The notes below the pieces were generated by a model. The model was not told the DNA's origin. It worked only from the letters and a program-made list of their open reading frames with translations, and did no database searches. A DNA stretch of 5,601 bases, from positions 1 to 5,601 of the forward strand of contig JACROW010000068.1 of assembly GCA_016214245.1 (NCBI GenBank), written 5' to 3'. Position 1 is the first letter of the stretch; the number at the start of each line of letters is the position of its first letter. The translations under genes and the position numbers were made by a program. Below are positions 1 to 5,601 of the stretch, piece after piece. The DNA is from Candidatus Omnitrophota bacterium (GTDB lineage Bacteria; Omnitrophota; Gorgyraeia; 2-01-FULL-45-10).

Positions 1-49
1 GAGATTTACCGACTCGATAAAGATTTGGTCGAAGTGGAGTTTTTGCGAC

Positions 50-124
50 GCGGCGGTAATTCAGTGGTAGAATGCCAGCTTGCCAAGCTGGATGTCGTGG
101 GTTCGAAACCCATCCGCCGCTCCA
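50..124 (+). tRNA. tRNA-Gly (anticodon GCC), CCA encoded
   Basis: A complete cloverleaf can be folded by eye. The acceptor stem is 50-56 (GCGGCGG) with 114-120 (CCGCCGC). The D stem is 59-62 with 70-73. The anticodon stem is 75-79 (CCAGC) with 87-91 (GCTGG), and its loop 80-86 (TTGCCAA) places GCC at 82-84, which reads GGC and GGT glycine codons. The T stem is 97-101 with 109-113, with loop TTCGAAA at 102-108. The discriminator base is T121 and the CCA tail (122-124) is genome-encoded. The last 20 bases (105-124) recur perfectly at 182-201, so this gene may have served as an integration target. I see no convincing promoter in the 49 bases before it; it may belong to an upstream transcript. 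Confidence 0.97.
105..124 (+). repeat. Direct repeat copy 1: 3' end of tRNA-Gly (att-like)
   Basis: This 20-base segment covers the end of the T loop, the 3' strand of the T stem, the acceptor 3' strand and CCA. It is identical, base for base, to 182-201. Tyrosine recombinases of integrative elements often use the 3' end of a tRNA gene as attB and leave a copy of it at the far end of the inserted element. That family knowledge makes an attachment-site origin likely, but no integrase is visible here. Confidence 0.85.
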
Positions 125-144
125 GTTGTTTGACGGTAGAAGGC

Positions 145-219
145 TACGATGGGATCCACTGTCTGCTATTGAGTGAACAGTGAAACCCATCCGCCGCTCC
201 ATCGTATCTTTTTCTTTTT
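145..219 (+). terminator. Probable intrinsic terminator after tRNA-Gly
   Basis: TACGATGG (145-152) is perfectly complementary to CCATCGTA (199-206), with a further G153-T198 wobble pair. The stem is followed at once by a T-rich tract (209-219, eleven bases with one C). The enclosed 44 bases contain a second hairpin, CACTGT (157-162) with ACAGTG (177-182). The long enclosed loop is unusual for a rho-independent terminator. A rival pairing, GATGGG (148-153) with CCCATC (186-191), uses the same 5' strand and would leave the T tract 17 bases away. Termination of the tRNA transcript before the PTS operon is the simplest role. I saw no clear -35/-10 pair for the operon between 202 and 258. Confidence 0.45.
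182..201 (+). repeat. Direct repeat copy 2: detached tRNA-Gly 3' end
   Basis: This is a perfect 20-base copy of 105-124, ending at the duplicated CCA; the bases just outside (181, 202) are not part of the match to the tRNA. It lies 57 bp after the tRNA gene and lacks the acceptor 5' strand, the D arm and the anticodon arm, so it is not itself a tRNA. A short GGTAGAA match (135-141 against 66-72 in the tRNA) hints at further degenerate similarity but could be chance. Its final bases (198-201) also form part of the 3' strand of the stem-loop at 145-206. Confidence 0.85.
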
Positions 220-243
220 AAATGAGTTACCTGGATCGATTCG

Positions 244-250
244 AAAGGAG
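244..250 (+). promoter_or_regulatory. Shine-Dalgarno for the EIIA gene
   Basis: AAAGGAG lies 8 bases before the ATG at 259. This favours that start over the in-frame ATG at 268, which would be 17 bases from the same site. It is the strongest ribosome binding site in the window, as expected for the first gene of an operon. Confidence 0.8.
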
Positions 251-258
251 AAGTTGGC

Positions 259-723
259 ATGAAGATCATGGAGTTTTTGGATAAGAAGGCCATAACGGTG
301 AATCTAAAGTCGGCTGACAAGGAAGGTGTGATAAAAGAATTGGCCGATCTTTTGGTGAAGGCAGGCGATATCAAAAATAAAGACGAACTGGTAAGGGTCC
401 TTTTGGCAAGAGAATCTTTAGGCTCAACAGGCATCGGCCAGGGCATAGGCATACCGCACGCGAAATCGCCGAATGTCAAGAATGTGGTTGCCGCATTCGG
501 CCTCTCTCAACGGGGTGTGAATTTTGATTCCCTGGATGGAGAACCTGCCTATATATTTTTCCTTCTTATAGCGCCGGAGGAGTCCGCCGGCCCGCATTTA
601 AAGGCATTAGCGAGGATATCGAGGATGCTCAAGGATAAATATTTCAGGGAACAGTTAAAGAAGGCGAGAGATGAGAAAGATATCCTTCGCATAATTCAGG
701 AAGAAGACGCAAAAAAATATTAA
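259..723 (+). CDS. ptsN: PTS EIIA domain protein, fructose/nitrogen-regulatory type (PtsN-like)
   Basis: This is a single-domain PTS EIIA type-2 protein of 154 residues, close to the usual size of EIIA-Ntr (E. coli PtsN is 163). It would accept a phosphoryl group from phospho-HPr in the cytoplasm. The phospho-acceptor is His67 in GIGIPHAK (62-69), preceded by the typical ARESLGSTGIG segment (50-60). A family-typical stretch with acidic and proline residues (IAPEESAGPHLKAL) lies at about residues 103-116. No membrane segment, EIIB or EIIC domain is attached, so a regulatory role is more likely than transport. Known EIIA-Ntr proteins act by binding partner proteins according to phosphorylation state; the partner here is unknown. 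It is the first gene of the operon and sits 4 bases before the yvcK-like gene. A role as the EIIA of a fructose permease encoded elsewhere cannot be excluded. Confidence 0.9.
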   Translation: MKIMEFLDKKAITVNLKSADKEGVIKELADLLVKAGDIKNKDELVRVLLARESLGSTGIGQGIGIPHAKSPNVKNVVAAFGLSQRGVNFDSLDGEPAYIFFLLIAPEESAGPHLKALARISRMLKDKYFREQLKKARDEKDILRIIQEEDAKKY

Positions 724-727
724 CGGG

Positions 728-1969
728 ATGAAGATACTCAAGGCATTTAAATGGCTGTATCCGGGGATGTGGGTCAAGAGGTGGATCCTCTTGACAGTCT
801 TTGGGATAATTATGATATCCATGGGATTTGTCATGGTGATATTGGAGCAAAACCCCGGGAATAAAACTTATGCGGGCGTCATAATAATAACGGGCATATT
901 GTCCGTTATAACCGGAGTGAAGAGGATAATAAAATCTTTTGTCACAATCCTTTTGCCTCAAAGAGAAGATGAGCTTGTAGATAAGGTCTATCAGAAGAGG
1001 ATTTTAGATAGGGGGCCAAAGATAGTCGTCATAGGCGGAGGCACCGGGCTATCTACGCTTCTACATGGTCTCAAAGAATATACGAGTAATATCACCGCTA
1101 TCGTAACGGTCGCAGACGATGGCGGCTCATCAGGCAGGCTCAGGCAGGATTTTGACATATTGCCGCCAGGAGATATAAGAAACTGCCTTGTGGCGCTGGC
1201 CGACGCAGAGCCATTGATGGGGAGATTATTCCAGTTCAGATTCGGCGAAGGGACTGAATTCAGCGGCCACAGTTTTGGAAACCTGTTTATAACAGCCATG
1301 TCGAAAGTGACCGGCGATTTTGACGCGGCCATAAAGGAATCGAGCAAGGTCCTGGCGATAAGGGGCAGGGTCGTCCCGTCAACCCTCGATAAGATCACAT
1401 TGATGGCAGAGCATATCGACGGCTCCGAGACAGTCGGCGAGAGCCAGATTCCTAAAGCCGCCAGCCCCGTGAAGAGAATTCATTTAAGGCCCGTGAACTG
1501 CAAGCCAACCGATGAAGCCCTAGACGCGATAAAGCGGGCAGATGCCATTATTCTGGGGCCGGGAAGTTTATATACGAGCATCATGCCGAACCTATTGATT
1601 GGCAAGATATACCAGGAATTGATATCATCCAAAGCTATAAAAATATATGTGTGCAATGTCATGACCCAGAAAGGCGAGACCGATGATTACAAGGCGAGCG
1701 ACCACCTCAAGGCGATAATAACGCATACGGCACCCGGCATAGTCGAGTATTGCATCGTGAACACGGCCAAGATCCCCGATGAGATGCTGAAAAAATACAA
1801 GGAAGAAGAATCGTATCCGGTGATACCTGATTCCGAAAATATAAGAAAGATGAAGTATAAGGCAATAGAGGCGCATATAATAAGCACTGAAGATTATGTG
1901 CGGCACGATGCGGTCAAACTGGCCAGGATCATAATAGATTTGGTGACGAGCCTGAAGAGATCGCGATGA
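728..1969 (+). CDS. yvcK: YvcK/CofD-like UDP-sugar-binding protein with N-terminal membrane anchor
   Basis: The 413-residue protein has two parts. Residues 1-75 hold two predicted membrane helices (about 19-39 and 49-63) joined by a short loop. Basic residues before the first (KR 17-18) and after the second (KR 65-66) predict both ends in the cytoplasm. From about residue 97 it is a YvcK domain, with GGGTGLS (103-109), DDGGSSGRLR (130-139), PPGDIRNCL (146-154), HSFGNLF (181-187), GPGSLYTSI (277-285) and CNVMTQKGETDDY (309-321). Bacillus YvcK binds UDP-GlcNAc and related UDP-sugars and is needed on gluconeogenic carbon and for normal cell shape. CofD relatives make coenzyme F420, but the context here does not suggest that. 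Soluble YvcK is usually about 310-340 residues, so the extra length is the anchor. The ribosome site is weak (CGGG directly before the ATG), which suggests coupling to the gene 4 bases upstream. An in-frame ATG at 767 (residue 14) would also keep both helices. Confidence 0.9.
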   Translation: MKILKAFKWLYPGMWVKRWILLTVFGIIMISMGFVMVILEQNPGNKTYAGVIIITGILSVITGVKRIIKSFVTILLPQREDELVDKVYQKRILDRGPKIVVIGGGTGLSTLLHGLKEYTSNITAIVTVADDGGSSGRLRQDFDILPPGDIRNCLVALADAEPLMGRLFQFRFGEGTEFSGHSFGNLFITAMSKVTGDFDAAIKESSKVLAIRGRVVPSTLDKITLMAEHIDGSETVGESQIPKAASPVKRIHLRPVNCKPTDEALDAIKRADAIILGPGSLYTSIMPNLLIGKIYQELISSKAIKIYVCNVMTQKGETDDYKASDHLKAIITHTAPGIVEYCIVNTAKIPDEMLKKYKEEESYPVIPDSENIRKMKYKAIEAHIISTEDYVRHDAVKLARIIIDLVTSLKRSR

Positions 1970-2241
1970 ATATTGAAAAGTCGATCGTCATCAGGAATAA
2001 ACAGGGCCTACATGCCAGGCCTGCAGCATTATTTGTACAGATAGCAAATAAATTCGATTCTGATATCACGGTATCCAAGGGAAAGCTAAAGGTCAACGGT
2101 AAATCTATCATGGGGATAATGATGCTCGAGGCCGGAAAAGGGGCTAAAGTAACCCTGACTATCAAAGGGGAGGATGCCGAACAGGCGATGGCCGAATTGG
2201 AGAATCTACTGTTAAGCGACATTGAAGATCTTACTATGTAG
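1966..2241 (+). CDS. ptsH: HPr, phosphocarrier protein of the PTS
   Basis: HPr carries phosphate from enzyme I to EIIA proteins. The 91-residue protein has the usual HPr length plus a few residues. The phospho-acceptor is His16 in NKQGLHARPAA (11-21). Ser47 in NGKSIMGIM (44-52) matches the Ser46 environment phosphorylated by HPr kinase/phosphorylase in Firmicutes and many other bacteria, so regulation by an HprK is plausible, although no hprK is in view. It is more like true HPr than Bacillus Crh, because Crh lacks the histidine. The ATG overlaps the stop of the preceding gene (ATGA, 1966-1969), indicating translational coupling. A weak GAAGAGA site (1954-1960) lies just upstream. The neighbouring yvcK-like gene recalls Bacillus, where yvcK lies near crh. 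Confidence 0.96.
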   Translation: MNIEKSIVIRNKQGLHARPAALFVQIANKFDSDITVSKGKLKVNGKSIMGIMMLEAGKGAKVTLTIKGEDAEQAMAELENLLLSDIEDLTM

Positions 2242-2248
2242 AGGAAGA
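2241..2248 (+). promoter_or_regulatory. Shine-Dalgarno supporting the GTG start of enzyme I
   Basis: GAGGAAGA begins on the last base of the HPr stop codon and lies 5 bases before the GTG at 2254. No in-frame ATG is available before the conserved GIPAAPG segment, so this site decides the start. Confidence 0.7.
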
Positions 2249-2253
2249 ATCTT

Positions 2254-4011
2254 GTGACAAAGAAGAAAGAGTTCATATTGAAAGGAATCCCCGCCGCCCC
2301 CGGTATCACCAGCGGCAAGGCGTTCCTTTTTGGCCGAGAACAGCACGCCATCCCAAGGATCAGCATAAAAGAGGAAGAGATCCAAAATGAGATAAGGCGT
2401 TTCAAGGATGCCCTCATCCATACCAAGAATGAAATATTGGATATAAAAAAGCGTATCTCGGAAGAGATGGGGATCGAACATGGCCAGATATTCAGCGCGC
2501 ATCTATTGGTCATCGAAGACAGCATGCTCATAGAAGAAGTGGTATCGAAGCTGAAGAAAGAGAAGCTTTCTATAGAGTACATCTTTCAGGATGTCCTGAG
2601 GAGATATATCAAGGTCTTCTCGGAGATGGACGATGAATATCTTAGGGAGCGGATAAGCGATATAAACGATGTGGGTAGAAGGATATTGAGGAATCTGATA
2701 GGCGCCAAAGAAGACATCCTGAGCGATCTCAAAGAAAAGGTGATAGTCATCGCGTATGACCTCTCTCCTTCCGAGACTGCGACGATGCATAAGAAGAACG
2801 TCATTGGATTTGTGACAGACATAGGCGGCAGGACCTCCCACACTGCGATAATGGCGAAGTCTTTGGAAATACCCGCAGTTGTCGGATTAGAGATAGTGAC
2901 AAAGAAGGTGGAGAGCGGCGATATCGTTATCGTGGACGGAACCCACGGCATTGTCATAGTCAACCCTTCGCCAAAGACGCTCAAGAAATATGAAGCGGAT
3001 AGAGAAAGGTTTGTAGCGTTTGAACGGCATCTATTGGAACTAAAAGACCTGCCCTGTGTGACACTTGATGGAAGAAAGATAGGGCTGTCGGCAAACATTG
3101 AAGTTCCGGAAGATCTCCCCTCGGTTATAGCCCACGGTGCAGAAGGCATAGGTCTATACAGGACCGAGTACTTTTATATGAACAGAAAAGACCTTCCGAC
3201 AGAAGATGAGCAGTTCAAGGCATATTCAGCGGTCGCTAAAAGAGTAAAGCCCCACTACGTCATCATAAGGACCCTCGACTTAGGCGGCGACAAATTCCTG
3301 TCTCAATTAGAAGTCCCTCATGAGATGAATCCATTTATGGGCTGGCGCGCGATAAGGTTCTGCCTCGCGAGACCCGATATATTCAAAACACAGCTCAGGG
3401 CCATTTTAAGGGCGTCGACGCATGGAAACCTGAAGGTCATGTATCCGATGATATCGGGCTTAGATGAGCTGCGGCAGGCGAACGCCATTTTGGATGAAGC
3501 TAAAAAAGAGCTTAAAAAAAGGGCCCTTCCTTTTAACGAGGATATTGAAGTTGGGGCGATGATAGAAGTGCCTTCTGCCGCGCTGACAAGCGACATCCTG
3601 GCAAAGGAGGTGGATTTTTTCTCGATCGGCACAAATGATTTGATCCAATATTCGCTCGCAGTCGACAGGGTCAATGAAAAGATAGCCTATCTTTACGAAC
3701 CAGCCCATCCCGCGGTATTGCGGCTCATCGAAAATATAATAGAAAATGGCCACAAGGCCGGCATAGGGGTTGGCATGTGCGGTGAGATGGCGGGAGACAT
3801 GACGATGACCCTCATACTTTTGGGATTGGGCCTCGACGAATTCAGTACCTCGCCTATAACCATTCCGGAGATCAAGCGCATAATAAGGTCTGTAAATATG
3901 GAACAGGCGAGAGAGATCGCCAAGAAGGCCATAACTTTAACTACAGGAAAAGAAGTCGCGGATTACGCGAAGAAGAGATTAAGAGAGGTTGTATCAGACA
4001 TAGTCATATAG
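2254..4011 (+). CDS. ptsI: PTS enzyme I (phosphoenolpyruvate-protein phosphotransferase)
   Basis: Enzyme I takes phosphate from phosphoenolpyruvate and passes it to HPr in the cytoplasm. The 585-residue protein is full length (E. coli PtsI is 575). It starts with the family segment GIPAAPGITSGKAF (11-24), then the HPr-binding helical region (about 35-150). The phosphohistidine domain follows, with GGRTSHTAI (191-199) and active-site His196. The C-terminal PEP-binding TIM barrel shows GLYRTEYFYM (300-309), RTLDLGGDK (339-347), MNPFMGWRAIRFCL (358-371), GTNDLIQYSLAVDR (459-472) and GMCGEMAGD (507-515), with catalytic Cys509. There is no N-terminal GAF domain, so it has the sugar-PTS EI layout rather than the PtsP/EI-Ntr layout, although its neighbour is an EIIA-Ntr type protein. 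It starts with GTG, 12 bases after the HPr stop, and its last codons overlap a 9-base tandem repeat. Confidence 0.97.
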   Translation: MTKKKEFILKGIPAAPGITSGKAFLFGREQHAIPRISIKEEEIQNEIRRFKDALIHTKNEILDIKKRISEEMGIEHGQIFSAHLLVIEDSMLIEEVVSKLKKEKLSIEYIFQDVLRRYIKVFSEMDDEYLRERISDINDVGRRILRNLIGAKEDILSDLKEKVIVIAYDLSPSETATMHKKNVIGFVTDIGGRTSHTAIMAKSLEIPAVVGLEIVTKKVESGDIVIVDGTHGIVIVNPSPKTLKKYEADRERFVAFERHLLELKDLPCVTLDGRKIGLSANIEVPEDLPSVIAHGAEGIGLYRTEYFYMNRKDLPTEDEQFKAYSAVAKRVKPHYVIIRTLDLGGDKFLSQLEVPHEMNPFMGWRAIRFCLARPDIFKTQLRAILRASTHGNLKVMYPMISGLDELRQANAILDEAKKELKKRALPFNEDIEVGAMIEVPSAALTSDILAKEVDFFSIGTNDLIQYSLAVDRVNEKIAYLYEPAHPAVLRLIENIIENGHKAGIGVGMCGEMAGDMTMTLILLGLGLDEFSTSPITIPEIKRIIRSVNMEQAREIAKKAITLTTGKEVADYAKKRLREVVSDIVI

Positions 4012-4021
4012 ATCATATAGA
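4004..4021 (+). repeat. 9-bp tandem duplication over the ptsI stop
   Basis: TCATATAGA occurs twice in direct succession (4004-4012 and 4013-4021). The first copy contains the TAG that ends enzyme I. The second copy lies in the 29-base gap before the isomerase gene. Because it follows the first in-frame stop, it does not change the protein. It looks like a small slippage duplication. Confidence 0.85.
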
Positions 4022-4040
4022 TAAAGACAGGTGAAGACAC

Positions 4041-5111
4041 ATGCTGAGCCTTGATGATTTCGATGTAATAGAAAGGTACGACAAGTCCGGAATGCTGAAA
4101 CTGATCGAATCGTTTCCGGAACAATGTTCCCGGGCCAAGGAGATCGGGATGGCATTTAATCTGCCGGCTGGTTTCAGGGCTCAATATAAAAATATTATAT
4201 TTGCGGGGGTGGGAGGCTCAGCCATAGGCGCAGACCTTGTGAGATCATATATAACTGATGAGGCCAGGATACCCATCTTTGTAAATAGGAATTATACGTT
4301 ACCCGGATTTGTCAACGAGGACTCTCTCGTAATCGCCTCGAGTTATTCGGGCAATACAGAAGAGACCCTCAGTGCATATGATGATGCCAAATCGAAAAAG
4401 GCCGCGTTATTTGCGATAACATCGGGAGGCGAACTGGAAAGGCGCTTAAAAATGGACAATATACCTCATATGATCATACCGGCAGGCCTCCCGCCGAGAT
4501 GCGCACTCGGTTACTCTTTCTTTCCCATCCTGGCCTTATTTGGAAAAATAGGCTTGATAGAGGATAGATCGAAAAAGATAGATGTAATGGTTGGTCTTTT
4601 AAAGGATTTAAGAGATAAAAAAAACGCTCACAATGTGTCCGAAAAGGAAAACGTCGCCAAATCGCTGGCCAGGTCCATATATCTAAAATATCCTATAATT
4701 TATGGCGGCCAGGATCACATAGACTCTGTCGTAACAAGATGGAGGGGACAACTCGCTGAGAATTCGAAGACCATCTCTTCCAGCCATATATTGCCCGAGA
4801 TGAATCACAATGAGATAGTTGGATGGGAAAATCCTAAGAAATTATTGGGGCATTTCATCGTGATATGCTTAAGGGATTCCGATGACCACCGGCGCACTTC
4901 AAAAAGGATGGATATAACGAAGACGATAATAGAAAAAAATAATGTTAAGGTCATCGAGGTGTATTCTGTAGGCGTAGACCTTTTATCGAGGATCTTCTCG
5001 CTTATCTATATAGGAGATTTCGTAAGTTTCTATTTAGCGATATTGAATAAAAGAGACCCAACGCCCGTTGAGAGTGTGACGTATCTTAAGAATGAGCTGG
5101 CAAAGGGATGA
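4041..5111 (+). CDS. Bifunctional phosphoglucose/phosphomannose isomerase
   Basis: This is a 356-residue SIS-fold sugar isomerase of the archaeal-type PGI/PMI family, which interconverts glucose 6-phosphate or mannose 6-phosphate with fructose 6-phosphate. The first SIS domain shows GVGGSAIGADL (56-66) and the phosphate-binding SSYSGNTEETL (100-110). PPRCALGYSF (151-160) follows. The second domain carries RWRGQLAENSK (233-243), PEMNHNEIVGW (252-262) and the C-terminal PTPVESVTYLKNEL (340-353). By comparison from memory with the Pyrobaculum enzyme, Glu240, His256 and Lys350 are the likely catalytic residues. AGGTGA (4029-4034) lies 6 bases before the ATG. The stop overlaps the next start (ATGA, 5108-5111). 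Its position behind the PTS genes suggests it supplies fructose 6-phosphate or mannose 6-phosphate for sugar-nucleotide synthesis. Whether both activities are present cannot be told from sequence alone. Confidence 0.92.
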   Translation: MLSLDDFDVIERYDKSGMLKLIESFPEQCSRAKEIGMAFNLPAGFRAQYKNIIFAGVGGSAIGADLVRSYITDEARIPIFVNRNYTLPGFVNEDSLVIASSYSGNTEETLSAYDDAKSKKAALFAITSGGELERRLKMDNIPHMIIPAGLPPRCALGYSFFPILALFGKIGLIEDRSKKIDVMVGLLKDLRDKKNAHNVSEKENVAKSLARSIYLKYPIIYGGQDHIDSVVTRWRGQLAENSKTISSSHILPEMNHNEIVGWENPKKLLGHFIVICLRDSDDHRRTSKRMDITKTIIEKNNVKVIEVYSVGVDLLSRIFSLIYIGDFVSFYLAILNKRDPTPVESVTYLKNELAKG

Positions 5112-5601
5112 AGGCCCTCATCTTAGCAGCAGGATATGCCGTAAGGCTAAAAGAGCTCACTCGTGATACGCCGAAGTCGCTCCTTGAGATAGGCGGGCGA
5201 AAGATAATAGACCGGATAGTCGAGAAGATCATAAAGATAAGAACGATAGATTCGATATATCTTGTAACAAATGCAAAGTTCTTTGAAAAATTTAACACCT
5301 GGTTAAAAAATTCGAAATACCGCGATAAAATATCCCTCATAAATGACGGAACAACTTCCAATGAGACGAAGCTCGGGGCCAGTAAAGATTTGGAGATTGC
5401 GATAAGCGAAAAGCATATTGATGAAGATCTCTTGGTTATAGCATGCGACAATCTATTCGAGTTTGAGCTGGATGAATTTTTAAAATTTGCGATTGCCAAA
5501 AGACGTAACGGCGTTTCCATCGCGGTGCATGACATAAGGGACCGCGAATCGGCCAAAAGATTCGGCGTGGTTGAAATTGATAAGGATAAAAGGGTAATCG
5601 A
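5108..5601 (+). CDS. Sugar-phosphate nucleotidyltransferase, N-terminal part
   Basis: The first 164 codons are visible and the gene runs off the window. The start is the ATG overlapping the isomerase stop, with AAAGGG (5102-5107) directly before it. The N-terminus KALILAAGYAVRL (2-14) is the nucleotide-binding loop of NTP transferases, and TPKSLLEIGG (21-30) supplies the conserved lysine. CDNLFEF (113-119) contains the metal-binding Asp114, and RFGVVEID (151-158) is the usual FGVxE segment. Such enzymes join a sugar 1-phosphate and an NTP to give an NDP-sugar and pyrophosphate. The sugar and base cannot be assigned from this part. Small deviations are Val12 where Thr is common (GYATRL) and Cys113 where Gly is common (GDN). 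Pairing with the isomerase suggests a glucose or mannose 1-phosphate substrate, but that is inference. Confidence 0.88.
   Translation, partial: MKALILAAGYAVRLKELTRDTPKSLLEIGGRKIIDRIVEKIIKIRTIDSIYLVTNAKFFEKFNTWLKNSKYRDKISLINDGTTSNETKLGASKDLEIAISEKHIDEDLLVIACDNLFEFELDEFLKFAIAKRRNGVSIAVHDIRDRESAKRFGVVEIDKDKRVI

Noticed and set aside
1..183. Frame 1 is open from the window edge to a TGA at 181-183 and could be read as the tail of an upstream protein (EIYRLDKDLVEVEFLRR...).
   Set aside because: From base 50 on it reads straight through the tRNA gene, which gives a well-known spurious peptide. The first 16 codons are too few to recognise a family. Frame 3 has a stop at 18-20, so a gene ending there is equally possible.
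125..201. A second, degenerate tRNA gene suggested by GGTAGAA (135-141) and the tRNA tail (182-201).
   Set aside because: There is no 5' acceptor strand to pair with CCGCCGC and no anticodon stem with a 7-base loop. The internal pairing is a 6-bp stem with a 14-base loop instead.
202..258. Possible promoter for the operon around TTTAAAT (216-222).
   Set aside because: No acceptable -35 element lies at the right distance, and the T-rich stretch is better explained as the tail of the stem-loop.
728..1969. CofD (F420 biosynthesis 2-phospho-L-lactate transferase) as the identity of the 413-residue protein.
   Set aside because: The GGGTG, DDGGSSGRLR and PPGDIRNCL pattern, the HPr neighbour and the absence of other F420 genes fit the YvcK branch better.
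1929..2582. A 217-codon open frame on the minus strand, opposite HPr and the start of enzyme I.
   Set aside because: It overlaps two clearly conserved genes, its translation is Ser/Phe/Ile-rich shadow sequence with no recognisable motif, and it has no ribosome site I can support.
2586..3149. A 187-codon minus-strand open frame inside enzyme I.
   Set aside because: It lies entirely opposite conserved ptsI codons and shows no family motif.
5086..5556. A 156-codon minus-strand open frame at the right end.
   Set aside because: The plus strand here encodes a recognisable nucleotidyltransferase with its motifs in order, so this is its antisense shadow.

Overview
The window is a bacterial chromosomal segment with every gene on the + strand. 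It opens with a complete tRNA-Gly(GCC) gene (50-124). A 134-bp intergenic stretch follows, and then a tightly packed operon runs off the right edge. The operon order is a fructose/nitrogen-type PTS EIIA domain protein (259-723), a membrane-anchored YvcK/CofD-like protein (728-1969), HPr (1966-2241), PTS enzyme I (2254-4011), a bifunctional phosphoglucose/phosphomannose isomerase (4041-5111) and the N-terminal part of a sugar-phosphate nucleotidyltransferase (5108-5601, cut by the window end). Gaps are 4, -4, 12, 29 and -4 nt, and two junctions are ATGA stop/start overlaps, so co-transcription and translational coupling are likely.

Functionally this looks like a regulatory PTS rather than a sugar-uptake PTS. 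It has EI, HPr and a soluble EIIA, each with its phospho-acceptor histidine, and no EIIB or EIIC permease in view. HPr also keeps the serine context recognised by HPr kinase. Among these genes sits YvcK, a UDP-sugar-binding family linked in Bacillus to growth on gluconeogenic carbon and to envelope integrity. Downstream enzymes interconvert hexose 6-phosphates and probably make a nucleotide sugar. The operon therefore joins PEP-dependent phosphosignalling to nucleotide-sugar and envelope precursor supply. That link is an inference from gene order.

Organism: moderate GC, frequent ATA Ile and AGA/AGG Arg codons, a CCA-encoding tRNA, an archaeal-type PGI/PMI and a two-helix membrane YvcK together suggest an uncultivated bacterium. 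My best guess is Candidatus Omnitrophota or a similar lineage, but this rests on general resemblance and is low confidence.

The least ordinary part is 105-219. The last 20 bases of the tRNA gene are perfectly repeated 57 bp downstream, as expected for an attachment-site scar. The second copy is built into a stem-loop followed by a T-rich tract. No CRISPR array, insertion sequence, integrase gene or origin is visible.
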